DNA of 64,000 bases from Diadema setosum (GCF_964275005.1 NC_092701.1:33544520-33608519); one strand, 5' to 3'; positions 44,925 through 56,494 are shown, counted from the first letter of the stretch. Program-made: numbers and translations. The notes: generated by a model not told the origin, from the letters alone.

Positions 44925-45785
44925 CTTTTTCATTCATTCATTTTATTTAACCACGGTACTAACATCAGCCACGGCTGTTTTTCAGTCAGTCCGTGCAATA
45001 AAAACAAGTATGCATAACGTGATTCATCATCATCATAGATACAAAGCAAATAAAAACTACATAAAACTACACAAATCCATTAACATAACATCGTAGGCAA
45101 GACACAAAACAGGCAAGACTATCAAATTACAAAACAAAATAACATTTCATTAAAATCATATATATCTTAAAATAATTGATTAAATAATTACTTGATTAAT
45201 AAAACAATAGAATAAGATAAAACACAAAATTTCCGAAATAATATCTAACACACACGAAAAACACATTTAAGACTATTGATAACAGATTGCTGTAAAACGA
45301 ACACTGCACATCCCCTCTAACTACCCTAACCTACGCGTACACACACACACACACACACACAACTGCAACCCACCCGCCCCTGCATATAAATTCAAAACAA
45401 ACTCTTTAATAAAATAAAACATATAATCACAAATATTATCTGGACATTAAAAATTCCTTTGCTCTAACTAAAACACTTTCATCCTCATTTACTCGCCTTT
45501 TGAACTCACCCCAATTTGCTACCTTAATATCATCTCTCAAATTATTCCACAGTTTTGTCCCATAATAAGAAATACTCCTTCGTTTCAACTCCGTGCGAAT
45601 CGGCGGTAATATAAAATTCTTTATCGTTTGTCTTAGACTGTAATTATAACTCTTAAAAACAAAATGACGTCGCAAACATAAAGGCACTAAAGCATGAACT
45701 ACTTTATACATAAAACAAAAAACACGTTTAATCTTTCGATCTTGTAATCTATCTAATTTCCTCAAACTTTCACTTTTCCTCAAAC
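44925..45785 (-). mobile_element. 5'-truncated LINE with reverse transcriptase C-terminus
   Basis: The minus-strand frame at 45436-45783 contains KIKRVFCFMYKVVHALVP and RSISYYGTKLWNNLRDD, the usual C-terminal wording of CR1/L2/Rex-type LINEs. A 3' UTR with an (AC)n tract at 45342-45361 and an ATGAATGAATG tail (44930-44942) follow. Confidence 0.7.
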
Positions 45786-46208
45786 TTTCACTGGTGTATT
45801 CTACTATATAATATTGTCACACTCAATTTAAATGCATATTTATTTTTGTTTCATTCCCCGTCATGTAGAGCACAATGATTTCCGTCCGATAGCATTAACA
45901 TCTGATATGAAACGGGCCCCGTCGGAATGAATTTTGATGGGTACGGTTACAGTGCCGTATCATAGACGAATAAAGATACAAAATAAAGAATACAAAATTA
46001 AAAGCAGCTTTTTCAGTAATGCCATCTTCTTGTAAATTACAACCAATTGCTCCACGATGCGTTTATAGCTATGGTATAATTTATAAGGGACACAATATAC
46101 TGCAATTTTCATGAAATCATTGGATAGAGAATACAAGTAGAACTCATCAGTAAATCTGTTTAATTCGTAATCCCTAAACCCCCTCCCAAAAACAAATATT
46201 TGATATAT

Positions 46209-46212
46209 ATGT

Positions 46213-46262
<50 letters not shown>
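46209..46262. repeat. (AT)n microsatellite
   Basis: About 25 AT units. Confidence 0.9.
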
Positions 46263-46264
<2 letters not shown>

Positions 46265-46624
46265 TATTAATACTGTACAAGTATTTGCAAATCTGAGACA
46301 GTCATACACAACATCTTCTAAAACGTGATGCCAAGTCAAAGGGATCAGATGCAAATTCAGCAACGTACAGGTGTGTGATAACTTCGTAACCGAGATGACC
46401 AATGACATAATATGACCAAAATATAGGACAAGCTTCATGTGCTAATCATACATTTGAGTAAATCGAAATAGAAGGAATTTCTCCTGGATTCGACTTTAAT
46501 AGGCAAGGTTGACTGCAACTGTGTTTGATCATGTTTGAGACTGAGTACGAATGACATTCCTTATACAAGCTTATGCTTATATTTGAACAATGTTTATCAA
46601 GACTAGTTATACTGGAAGTAGTAG

Positions 46625-46626
<2 letters not shown>

Positions 46627-46660
<34 letters not shown>
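46627..46660. repeat. (GA)n microsatellite
   Basis: About 16 GA units. Confidence 0.9.
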
Positions 46661-46661
<1 letters not shown>

Positions 46662-46884
46662 TCTAAAAACAGATCTCCAGCAGGTATTATTATTCCAACC
46701 CCACCCACCCAAACCAAGATTCATGACTGTTTTGTAATTAGGATGGTGTTTGATTAAGACTGATTGATGAAGGGAGTATATTTCGCTATGCACTTCAAAT
46801 TATTACGTTGGGAAAAACAAATCCCCATGGAATGTGGCGTGCTGTTGGTATAAATGTGCTGTGTGTATGTGTGTGTCTCTATTT

Positions 46885-47945
46885 CCAGCAGGGGTATTAA
46901 AACGTTCTAAATTTTGGAAATGATTGTAGTGGGGCAGATATGTGAAAAAGATGCTCACATCCGGCGGAAAGTATGAAATTTTGCATAAAGGGGTATTTTG
47001 AGGCGCTGATTTCAAAAATTGCCGGATCCAAGAGATCTGACCACGGGGTCGGCCGCCATTTTGAATTCCAATATGGCCGCCGTCAAAGATCCCTATCTTC
47101 AGTTCTGAATGACATTAGCCATTGGAATTTGATATAAAAAAGCATGGTGATATGATGACTTCAATAACATACTTATTTGATATGTCTGACAAGCTGCACG
47201 GCAGCCAATTTGAATTTTTATACATATTTGCCATGTTGGAGTGTTGAAAATCTCTATCTCGGGTTTGTAAATTAGGCTACTCAGTACCTGATTGAGCGCG
47301 CGTTTGTAACTGATAGAGTGCGCGCTGATGTATTTACATTGTGACGTCAGTGAAAGGTGCATTATGCTTCCTTTTTGCTGCACTTTTTGACATGCCCGTG
47401 AATGTTAGTCGTGATGTTTGTCTTCGTAGCCACATTGGAATTCAAAATAGCAGACATTGGGGTTTGTCAGACACATCACATCAGTTAATATTTTAACTCA
47501 GTATATTAAGATACTTGTTTACACCTAATTTCAGGGTCACTCACCACTTAGAAATCGAGATAGGAATTTTGAATATTTCGTCGAGGCGGCCATATTGGAA
47601 TTCAAAATGGCAGCCATTCGATGTTTGTCAGACACTCCGAATCAATCTTTCATCAAATTCAATGTGTCAAAACGCTCACGTGTACCAAATTTTGGTGCCA
47701 CAGGTCATTCAGAACTGAAGATAGGGATCTTTGAATTTGTTTTGTGATGGCGGCCATATTGGACTTCAAAATGGCGGCCGACCCCGTGGTCAGATCTCTT
47801 GGATCCGGCAATATTTGAAATCAGCGCCCCAAAATACCCCTATGTGCAAAATGTCATACTTTCCGCCGGATGTGAGCATTTCGACCAATTTTTGTTACAT
47901 ATCTGCCCTACTATTGTAATCTTTGCGAGATTGGAGAATCCGAAA
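46885..47945. mobile_element. 1.06 kb long-inverted-repeat element
   Basis: Arms of about 230 bases match in inverted orientation: GGGCAGATATGTG, GCTCACATCCGGCGGAAAGT, GCCGGATCCAAGAGATCTGA, CCACGGGGTCGGCCGCCATT and GATCCCTATCTTCAGTTCTG. The centre repeats GGCCATATTGGAATTCAAAA. No coding frame is recognisable. It lies between lectin copies 2 and 3. Confidence 0.8.
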
Positions 47946-48019
47946 AACAGACATTGAGTAATAATTTACAGTAGTCCCTTAAAGTCTTTAAATGCACGCA
48001 TGCAGTATTCAAACAGACT

Positions 48020-48366
48020 CCCCGAGCCGTCCACCGATGGCGGTTCATACTACACAGTGTATTCCGAAAACAGCGTCGCCTTTTAAATCGGGTTATTGTT
48101 TCGAATTTGCTAACACAATGACTAGATTGATTTGCAGTCCGACAGAGGGATGTTTACCTTCCTAATGAACACGTAATTGATATCGACCAATCATCAGTTG
48201 ATTTCAGGAGGGAATTGCCTGCATTAAATTGTGTGACAAGGTAAAAATGCAGACTTAAATGCCTTTGTTTGTCTCATTCGCCCTAAAATTGAAGTATGAG
48301 AGAGGAAGTATTACCGCTGAAACCTTAACGAGAACTAAGGCTGAAATTTCTACAGAGAGGCAGAAG
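48020..48366 (+). promoter_or_regulatory. Upstream region of lectin copy 3
   Basis: Shared blocks are GTCCACCGATGGCGGTTCAT, AAACAGCGTCGCC, TTGATTTGCAGTCCGA, CGACCAATCATCAG and TTGAAGTATGAG. AGAGGAAGT lies at 48301-48309, 57 bases before the ATG. Confidence 0.55.
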
Positions 48367-51300
48367 ATGAGGACGTGGAATTTCCATCGTTTCGGCGCGT
48401 TTTTATATACATTAGCTCTACTCAATGGCAAGATGGGTGTAGAAGGCGTAGGTGAGTTTCATTCTAATTAGGCCTATAGACATAATCCATGTGAATTACC
48501 TACAACATACATGCCGACAGGGTATGTTTTTACATGTTCGTGATGTCAGGTTTGGAGAATTTCTATCATCGTACCTTTGGACTTCTGGCCATTATTGTGT
48601 TCCAGCGGTACATTTTTTTCCCCGTCTTTTTGCCGGGTTTCCAAGATCTCGCTAATTACTCAAATATCAAAGTTATCTGGCCCAGGTGGGACCTATATGG
48701 GTTTAATGTAATGTCGCACGTTTGCAAAATCAACATTCGATCCATTGGCTACACCCACTTATAGAACCATAATGAAACCATATGGGTCCTAAATCAGAGA
48801 CATTATTAGGGCAATTTTAAGATTTTATGTCGTAGGTGATAATGACGTAGGTCTATAGGTCTATCAGATGGTAATGTAAGATAATAAATATTACAGTACA
48901 GCTCTTCATATAATGGAAATTGGGAATGGAAAGATTTGTTTTGAGAACATTGCACTTTTGTGATTTTCTTTTAGTGATTCCCTTATCGAGGCTATTGTGT
49001 TCAGTGATGTTTTGATTTGCATATTAACAAAGATCTGAACAAAACATCGAAATTAAGTCTAAATCATAAAGACTTCGGGGCATTTTTTATAACATTCAGA
49101 GATATATTATATGAATGTTATTCCGCTATATCCACTCCCCCCCCCCTCTCTCTCTCTCTCTACCCACTTTTTTTGGGTTGTGGTTAAGATCTATGCCAGG
49201 ACGGATGGAGGGAATACAAAGATCGCTGCTATCTCCTGGTGCAGGAGAAAACGACGCAGGAAGAAGCGACGGAGATCTGTCTAGAGGCGGATGCAGCTGT
49301 CCCGATAATATCGTCGGAGTTAGAGGCCAAGTTTGTCGCATCACTCCTGGACCCCGTCACCTTCACGCCCACGAGAAAAGCCTGGCTTGATTGCTACCGA
49401 GCAGAGAGTGGTAGCAAGGATTGGGTGTGTGGCGGTGATCGGCATCCGGCACCGTATATCCGTAAGTGGAAAACGGGCCGCCTCCAGCTTCACCTCCTTT
49501 AAACCTCCCCCTTCTCAGCTCTCTTCCTCCCCTTTAATTTCCTTGGATACCAGCGAGATAATAATCCCGCACCCCAAACACACACCCACGTGTGCATGTG
49601 TAGATATACATGTCTATTCAGTTGTAATGATGCACATGTGATACATGATGGTAAAGGATGTCGCAGGAGGCAATATCTTTTTTTTTTAAGTTTGTGACTT
49701 TCTTTTTTTTTTTTACTTCCTCAGCTTTGTCTGAACGAACTGTGACAGATGGAGTAGGCCTATAATAAAGAACAGCGGTGCATGTGAAAGGAATCCAAAA
49801 CAGTAGAAGTTTTTGAGCGAGATTTTGCAATGAAAATACCTAAAAACATTACAAAAAAAAAATGTCAACCAGTTGACGTCCGGATAATAAAGAATCCGGA
49901 TAATCGATGGCCGGATAATCAAGATTCTACTGTACAGTGAAACCCCGTTATGATGAGGTCCGTGGGTCCGCCGATATTGCCTCGTTATTACCGGTTCCTC
50001 GTTTATAATATAAACGTACGCACTAAAAACAAAGAAAAACATAAGCATGGAATTACATACCAAGCAATCAAACTTATGAGCAGTCTTTGCGTTGTTATTA
50101 GACAAGTAAATGGATCCATATTATTGAGAAAGAATAAAAAGGAATCATTTGTGAATTAATACGAAAAGAACAGAAAAAATAGCGGTTGAAAACGCGTTCT
50201 TTGTTTTTCTTCCGAAAATCTCTTCGCGTGTGTTGTACATGCGTTCTTGAAAAGTGCACGGGAGGGTTGAATTTGTGATCTTTCCTATCTCTTCCTCGTG
50301 TATTGAACCATTCTGAAAGAATGAAAATATTGTTTGTGAAATACAGTATAAAATTTTAATAAACAAAATCACACTGTACTATATGCGATTGTTACTTTTT
50401 TTCTGACCATGAACGCAAGCAGACTAACATGCAATTTTCAATTTATTTTACGCTGTGTGCACCTAGCAGGATCGCGATGATCTCATGAATTATTTAAGCT
50501 GTATTCCATGTTGTTTGCACCAGCAGGGGTTGATAATGCGTTTTTTATTTTTCTCCCCAAAATCTCTTCGCATTTTGTACATGCGTTCTTCAAAGGCACA
50601 CGACATGGTTGAATTCGTGATCCTTTGTACACCTATCTCTTCCTCATTATAACGGACCATTCTGAAAGAATTAGATTTTTCATTTGTGAAATACAGTGTG
50701 AAATAGTAATGAACATCACGATGATTTCATTAATTATTTCGGCTGTAATCTTTCACGTAGTAGACACGTCAATGTTTCCTAACCAGCAAAACAATTGGAA
50801 GTCGGAACTAACATGGAAAGGATTATGATAAGCTGCATATGCATTCCAAAAACATATTTTCCATGTTCTGCCATCAGCTTGTTTCATTGGATGGAACGTT
50901 TTTGAATGAACATTTTTTTTTCACGTTACAAACTTGTTTGAGCTAATATCAAATAGGCCTATGCGTATCTCGAAAAAAATCAAATGATTATGTTCAAAGA
51001 CTGAAGAACATCGGACGGTATCCGTGTGTCTTATCGCGTGGTTTATAAGAAAACATGCAAAGAACGGTACTCGGCATTTGTCACCGATAATGGAGGATTA
51101 AAGAGGTAAAAGTAAAAACAAAGGGATAAAGTGACATTATCTTCAAATGTGTGTGATATGTATGGCCGATGTGTGTGTGTGTGTGTGTGTGTGTAGGCCT
51201 ACTATCATACTCGGGCTCATTAGACGAATAGTACTAATACTGAAGAGGCTACCTGGCTAAAGAAGACCATACCATTGTCTAACCTGGGCAAATAGACTGC

Positions 51301-51593
51301 GTACATGTTTAGAAGGCTTTCTAAACAACAAGAACAAGAAGAACAAGAACAAGAACAAGAACAAGAACAAGAACAACTACAACAACAACAACAACAAAAA
51401 CTCCCCAACAATAAACATAACCTCCCTTTTCTTCTTTTTTTAAATATATTATATTTATAGACTGGAGTGACAATCAGCCAGATGACTGGCATGGAGTCGA
51501 GGACTGCTTGGAGATATTGTATTCTGGGAAGTTCAACGATCTACGCTGCACTGAGACAAGAATTCCTGTGTGCGTAAAACCTGGTGAGAAATT

Positions 51594-51660
<67 letters not shown>

Positions 51661-52451
51661 GAACACGCACTATTGCGCATTAGCCTTACTGTTCTTCCCA
51701 ATCTGTGTCCGATATCATCGCAGTATTATAATCGCAGTAATCACTATGGCATTTCGTTTAATATTGACCATTGAATGAAAACAATTTTTTTTTTTCGGTG
51801 CAAGCTATCAGATATACTGGTCTACTCTGATCATAACAGCCTTTTGTGATTTTCAGAGTATTCTAGCATGGGGTAAACAATCTCACGTTATCGATCCACG
51901 TTGATTAGGAAAACAACAACACGGTGCCGAGATATTCATAAAGAATAGCATGCCAGCTACCAAGGTAATCTTCCTGATGATAGTTTGTCTCCATCTATAT
52001 CACTTATATGAAATGTGCATAACGATATACACTGTATAGTGATCTTGCATGAGTATGCTCTTTCCCTCTCTTTCTCTTTCAATATTCATTTGTAAATGCT
52101 GGCAAAATTGTGGGGTTTTGTTTATTTTGCATGAACAAATGAGGGTTAAAGGTAATTGAAAAGACCGTACTTATTTTCTCTGTTTCGTCAGCTCGCATGC
52201 GAAAATTCCTCTTTCGCCGGATACCGTCACCTAATCAAGACTTTTGTCTACCGGACCACGTGATCGGAAGCATCCAATCATCCTCGCGGATTAGATGCGT
52301 TGCTGCATGTCTCGCTACTCCAGAGTGTGTGTCCATGAACATACTGCCAATGGATGGAACGTGTCAGCTGAACAACGCCACCAGAACTCCAACAATTTCA
52401 GCTGGACCGTCTGGAAATTGTGAATATTTAGAGCTTTTGACGAACTTGTGA
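48367..52451 (+). CDS. Secreted C-type lectin with PAN/apple domain, copy 3 (four exons, 246 aa)
   Basis: Exons are 48367-48451, 49189-49461, 51461-51583 and 52192-52451. The signal peptide is one residue shorter (core FGAFLYTLALLNG). The lectin half-domain on exon 2 starts CQDGWREYKDRCYLL and differs most from the others in the PIISSELEA and DRHPAPYI regions. Exon 3 reads SDNQPDDWHGVEDC, a QPD loop with a WH insertion-like change where copies 1 and 2 have Gly-rich residues; FND, RC and VC follow. The PAN/apple-like exon keeps all six cysteines and ends LELLTNL. Exon 3 is followed within ten bases by a long (AAC)n tract. It is the most compact of the three genes at 4.1 kb. Confidence 0.87.
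49861..49932. mobile_element. pogo/Tigger-like element end
   Basis: The right end, inverted, reads CAGTAGAATCTTGATTATCC, a typical pogo-type terminus. GGCCGGATAATC and CCGGATAATAA words repeat inside. It abuts another element across a single TA. Confidence 0.55.
49935..50376. mobile_element. Second pogo/Tigger-like element
   Basis: It starts CAGTGAAACCCCGTTATGAT just after a TA and may end CACTG at 50372-50376, also followed by TA. Inverted similarity between the ends is short, so the right limit is tentative. No transposase remains. Confidence 0.45.
50188..50716 (+). repeat. Two direct copies of a roughly 180-base unit
   Basis: AAATCTCTTCGC, GTACATGCGTTCTT, CCTATCTCTTCCTC, CCATTCTGAAAGAAT and TTTGTGAAATACAGT occur in the same order at 50188-50370 and 50534-50716. 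It lies in intron 2 of lectin copy 3. Confidence 0.7.
51329..51400. repeat. (AAC/AAG)n trinucleotide repeat
   Basis: GAACAA and CAACAA units run for about 70 bases, just upstream of exon 3 of copy 3. Confidence 0.9.
51594..51661. repeat. (AAC)n trinucleotide repeat
   Basis: About 22 AAC units begin ten bases after exon 3 of lectin copy 3. Confidence 0.95.
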
Positions 52452-52459
52452 TTTACAAC

Positions 52460-53690
52460 TTATCAGCAACTATCAACGACCCTCTATTGTTGATGTGTGA
52501 CTCCCTGTTGATTGGCTTTGTTTCATGCGACTTATAAAAAATTAATAAACACAGGCCGTGAGGAGGCTACTCTTCGGACGGAGCTCGCCAAAAAGCCTTT
52601 AACTTGTCAGGGCGCTTTCCCGTCCTAAACGGGGCGCTTCGGCGAGTTTCAGCAGTAAAACTTCGTGTCGTACGTAAACACTTGATAAGCGAGAGTTAAC
52701 TATTTAACATTTACATTAAAAACTAAATGTTCTGGAGCAATCCAAGACATGAATCTGTCAGCAGCTTCTTCAGTAATGTCATCTCCTTGCAATACACAAT
52801 TGATGCTGTGTAATAACTATATTGCTATGATATGGACACATTTTATGTTTTTTTTTTTTTCGTGCAGTCTTTCGACTGAAATACATAACTACTTAGGTTC
52901 ATTTTACTATTATACAGAAATCCACAGTTTATGCAATTAGCTAGATTTGATAGAACGATTCATGTCATTATTAAAAAAAAATAATTAACAAATATTTGTC
53001 AATATGAGAATGAAGATAATGCGTTTGATCATTTCGCAGCAAAGAAGAACAGCAGTATAATAATTATGACGTCACTATCAACGAACGAGTGGTATCCAAA
53101 AGGATACACCGAATGAAATCACATAAAGCAAAGGTTTGGGACGTATTGAAGACACACAACAAAATTCACAACACTTTGAGACATTTAAAAGGATATTTGT
53201 ACGAAATTACGAAAGTGAATTATTCAAACGTAAACATTACTGTTCTAAATTATGATATTGTATTGTTAGCACAATGATAAAACTAAAAAAAAAAATCGTC
53301 GTGTCAAACGTGAAACTTTATGCACCTAGCGTATTTGCATCTTTCACAGGAGGCAATTCATTACCAATCAATGTAGTCTATGTAGTCAATCTTTAAGCAT
53401 CATATTATTGTGAACAGATATTGATGTAACGGGGAGTTCACACATTTGTAAATTACACTTCATAATTTCCTCATAAAAACGTTCGACATGCTTTTGTCAA
53501 TCATATCAATGTGATTTATTTTCCTCTTGCATGGATCTGGCTAATAATATATAGATGAAAATTGTCCACCTTTCTACATCATTCACTATTCTTTTTTTTT
53601 TTTAAAGCACAAACATTGTTTAAAGTCATTTGACATTAGGAAATATTCAAGGAATTTGCTTATACAGCACACGATCTTATCTTTTTTTTT
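52460..53690. other. 3' flank of lectin copy 3 and intergenic sequence
   Basis: A frame at 53089-53277 (starting MVSKRIHRMKSHKAKVWDVL) is basic and has no recognised domain. Otherwise AT-rich sequence without recognised feature. Confidence 0.4.
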
Positions 53691-53744
53691 TGGGGGGGGG
53701 GGGGAGGGGCAAGGATAAAAACAAGTAGAGCAACCCATTCTTCA

Positions 53745-54622
53745 ACCCATGTTTCAAAGAAATCAATCCGTTCATAATTATCCAACACGGCGATCAAATG
53801 ATTTCCATTTGCCATTTCTGAGAACTTTGTTGGCTCAAAACACATTCATCTACGATGGGCCAAAGTATTGGAATTCACTTCCCAACAATATTACAACAGC
53901 TCAATCTCTGAATTCCTTCAAGAATAAATTAAAATCATTTTTATTGAAATTTTATATCCAACCGAGTTAGTTTCCCTTTATCATCTCAGTTAAGTCATCA
54001 TTCTTTTTTACATAAGTCCTCCTTCTAATTAAGTCCCTGCCTGTGTTCTAAATATAACGATGTGTTTATTCTCTCTTTCTCCTGCATTCTTACCAACATA
54101 ATTACGTATAAAAAATGTTTTGCATTACATTCAATCCAGCTTGTATTTCATCACTTATTTTACATCATGGAATCTAGATTGCTTGCGTCCACGATGGCAC
54201 GTGCTGTAGTTTTTTCCCCCTTTTCTCCTCTTTTTTCTCTCTTTTTTCCTTTTCTTTCTTTTTCCCTTCCCAATCATCTTGATGTCAGTTGACATCGGTT
54301 CGTTTATTTTGTTTTATATTGCTGTTTTGTGTATTTTCTGAGGGTCCCATATCGTACAAGCTCTGCTTCTTAGTGGGACCCTCCACTTCCATCCTCATCC
54401 TTAGTTGACTTGTATTATACGCTTCATGTATATATTAACAAAGATGTAATCGCATCTACTTCTCATTTTCATATTTATGTACCTTGTCAAATTATGTTCT
54501 GCAAGTATTACAAATATCCTGTACATAATTATGCAATGTATATAATTTCTTTGTTTATTTGTTTGATGGAAGTGAAAATAAAGTTGAACTGAACTGAATT
54601 GAATTGAATTGAATTGAATTCT
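53745..54622 (+). mobile_element. 5'-truncated CR1/L2-like LINE end
   Basis: The frame ending at 53970 reads SVHNYPTRRSNDFHLPF and GPKYWNSLPNNITTAQSLN, closely parallel to the LINE C-terminus at 21655-22242. A 650-base 3' UTR and a GAATTGAATTGAATT tail follow. Confidence 0.75.
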
Positions 54623-54813
54623 AGACTGACAACAGGCAACCGATGGTCTTTAAGTTTTGCCCTCGACTCTATGTGTTCTTATCACAGTATGTTCCCATGA
54701 TTTTTAATCTAAACAATTACAGCCGATTTTCAACTCTCTTTGCAAGACTCGAGCTCCAAAATGGTAAGAAAATTAGCTGACATTAGTCTGCGCATCGCCA
54801 CCCGTGTCCACTT

Positions 54814-55915
54814 ACCCCATCTCACTAGACGGCTACATGTATTCCGCTACGATCATCAAAAATCGACAAAGCGCGGCGAATCGCGGCTTGATCGCTTTAA
54901 TTCTTCTCCATCGTATCTTGAGCGGTTCAGAAGCCCGGAGGCGTCGCCACCATCGCCATGGTCGGCGACGTATCTATACGGAAGTTCTGGACATGTTCAA
55001 AACTTCCGTAGCCGTGGTTTTAGAGCGTATCACAATCGCCTCACGAGCGCATTAAAAGCGCCACTTTCGTATATCTGACGGGGTAGCAACGCGTTAGGCG
55101 TAACGCAAGCGCATCGAAAGCGGCCCCCATCGCTCATGAAAATGATACCACTTTTAAAGTATTACATAACAGGAACCAACCATGAACATGGACATGGAGA
55201 AAAACGTATAACATTCTTTTTCCACGTACACTCAGTAGGCCTACGAATCTACTCTGTTTATTGAATTGTTTGTTTGTCATATTCCATTGCAAGTCAATGA
55301 AAGTAATTTAAGTTGTAATCTTTTCAAATATGTCTTCATGAAATTGTGTCATCGTAGGATACGATCTATAGTTTGCTCGTAAGCCGGTTCTTTAATATTC
55401 ATACACATTTTACCCTTTTCATTGAATGAATGACTTAACTTATCGTGCAATTTCACATCGGGTTCTAACTGGTGTGTTCTAGAATGCTAAGATCTAAGGG
55501 TAAAACCATATTCTGCATATCCATGTTGGTTTGACACTGACATCTGCCTGAAGAAATTCAATCATGAAACCCATTATATACCCCGATCGCTTGAGATCGT
55601 AGCATGAGCCCGGCGTAAACGTATCACTGTCGCTCCGGTCGCATCACTGTTGTAGCGAGGTCTTGATAAGCGTACGAATATCACAACACAGTCGGTTCGA
55701 TCGCAGAAGCAGCCCGTCTCGTCGGACTTGAAATGCGGCAACAACGTGGCAAAGTTGTATTGACATCGTGGCGCTATCGTCTACAGCGCAGGTTGAGCGT
55801 GGAGAAACCGTCGTGTAATCGCTTCGAAGGCCAATAATGGAGATTTATGGCGATCGCGCCACGATTGGTTAAATCGTCACAAATCGCCATGGTCGCCTTC
55901 CTAGTGAGATGGGGC
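54814..55915. mobile_element. 1.1 kb terminal-inverted-repeat element rich in CGATCGC-type words
   Basis: The left end CCCCATCTCACTAGACGGC is inverted at the right end (CCTTCCTAGTGAGATGGGG). Subterminal regions are GC-rich with many short GCGATCG palindromes, while the centre (55150-55550) is AT-rich. Two overlapping frames at 54740-55078 carry no domain. Confidence 0.65.
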
Positions 55916-55930
55916 CATATTTTTCCATAC

Positions 55931-55931
<1 letters not shown>

Positions 55932-55970
<39 letters not shown>
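55932..55970. repeat. (AC)n microsatellite
   Basis: About 18 AC units directly after the element at 54814-55915. Confidence 0.95.
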
Positions 55971-55973
<3 letters not shown>

Positions 55974-56494
55974 AGAGTTATCTGTCTTAAATTTGCAGTG
56001 GCCTTTGATTTCTATTAAGTGTACCGTGTACATAGACAATCAGAATAAAAAACAACAGACAAACACACACACACACAATCCCAAAATATATTTACTTTGT
56101 ACAACTACATGCACAAAGGATGTAAGCTGTCCATGTCATGCAACTTTATCTTGACTATTCACAAAAGTGGTATTTTGAAAAATTACCCGATATATCTAAA
56201 GCTTTCCTTCCATCTGTCCATTGCAGCATAGATTAACTGATAACATACACCATTATATCATCTTCTGTTTCAAATGATGGGACAGCCTCCTTTTGAAATA
56301 ATAGGTCTTCACCACCTGTCGAACAATTCAAACACAGCTGAGGACATCAATGTATTCAATAACCGTGGTGGAGAGTTGTGAAAGCAATGGCCATCCACTT
56401 TCAACACATTTTTTTTTTCTCATTTCACCCCTCATCCCCACTCCTCGGCCACACCCCCTTTGGGTATAGACAGTCACACACATGACCCATCCTA

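Larger units (their letters stand above)
44207..45840. mobile_element. Second copy of the 231-802 MITE family, twice interrupted
   Basis: TTAAAGGGAAGTGT starts it. Words such as CCAATATTAGTAGAA, CAGTCTGTTCAAAAGTTAT and AGCAGTCTTCTGAACC match the element at 231-802 in order, and CCTCAAACTTTCACTGGTGT resumes the match after 45770. The elements at 44217 and 44925 lie inside it. Confidence 0.55.

Noticed and set aside
51474-51774. Poly-Thr and poly-Val frames
   Set aside because: Translation of the (AAC)n tract after lectin exon 3, even though the plus-strand frame begins in the real exon.
53089-53277. Basic 62 aa frame after lectin copy 3
   Set aside because: No family resemblance, splice partner or promoter was found. 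It is kept only as a note in the intergenic entry.
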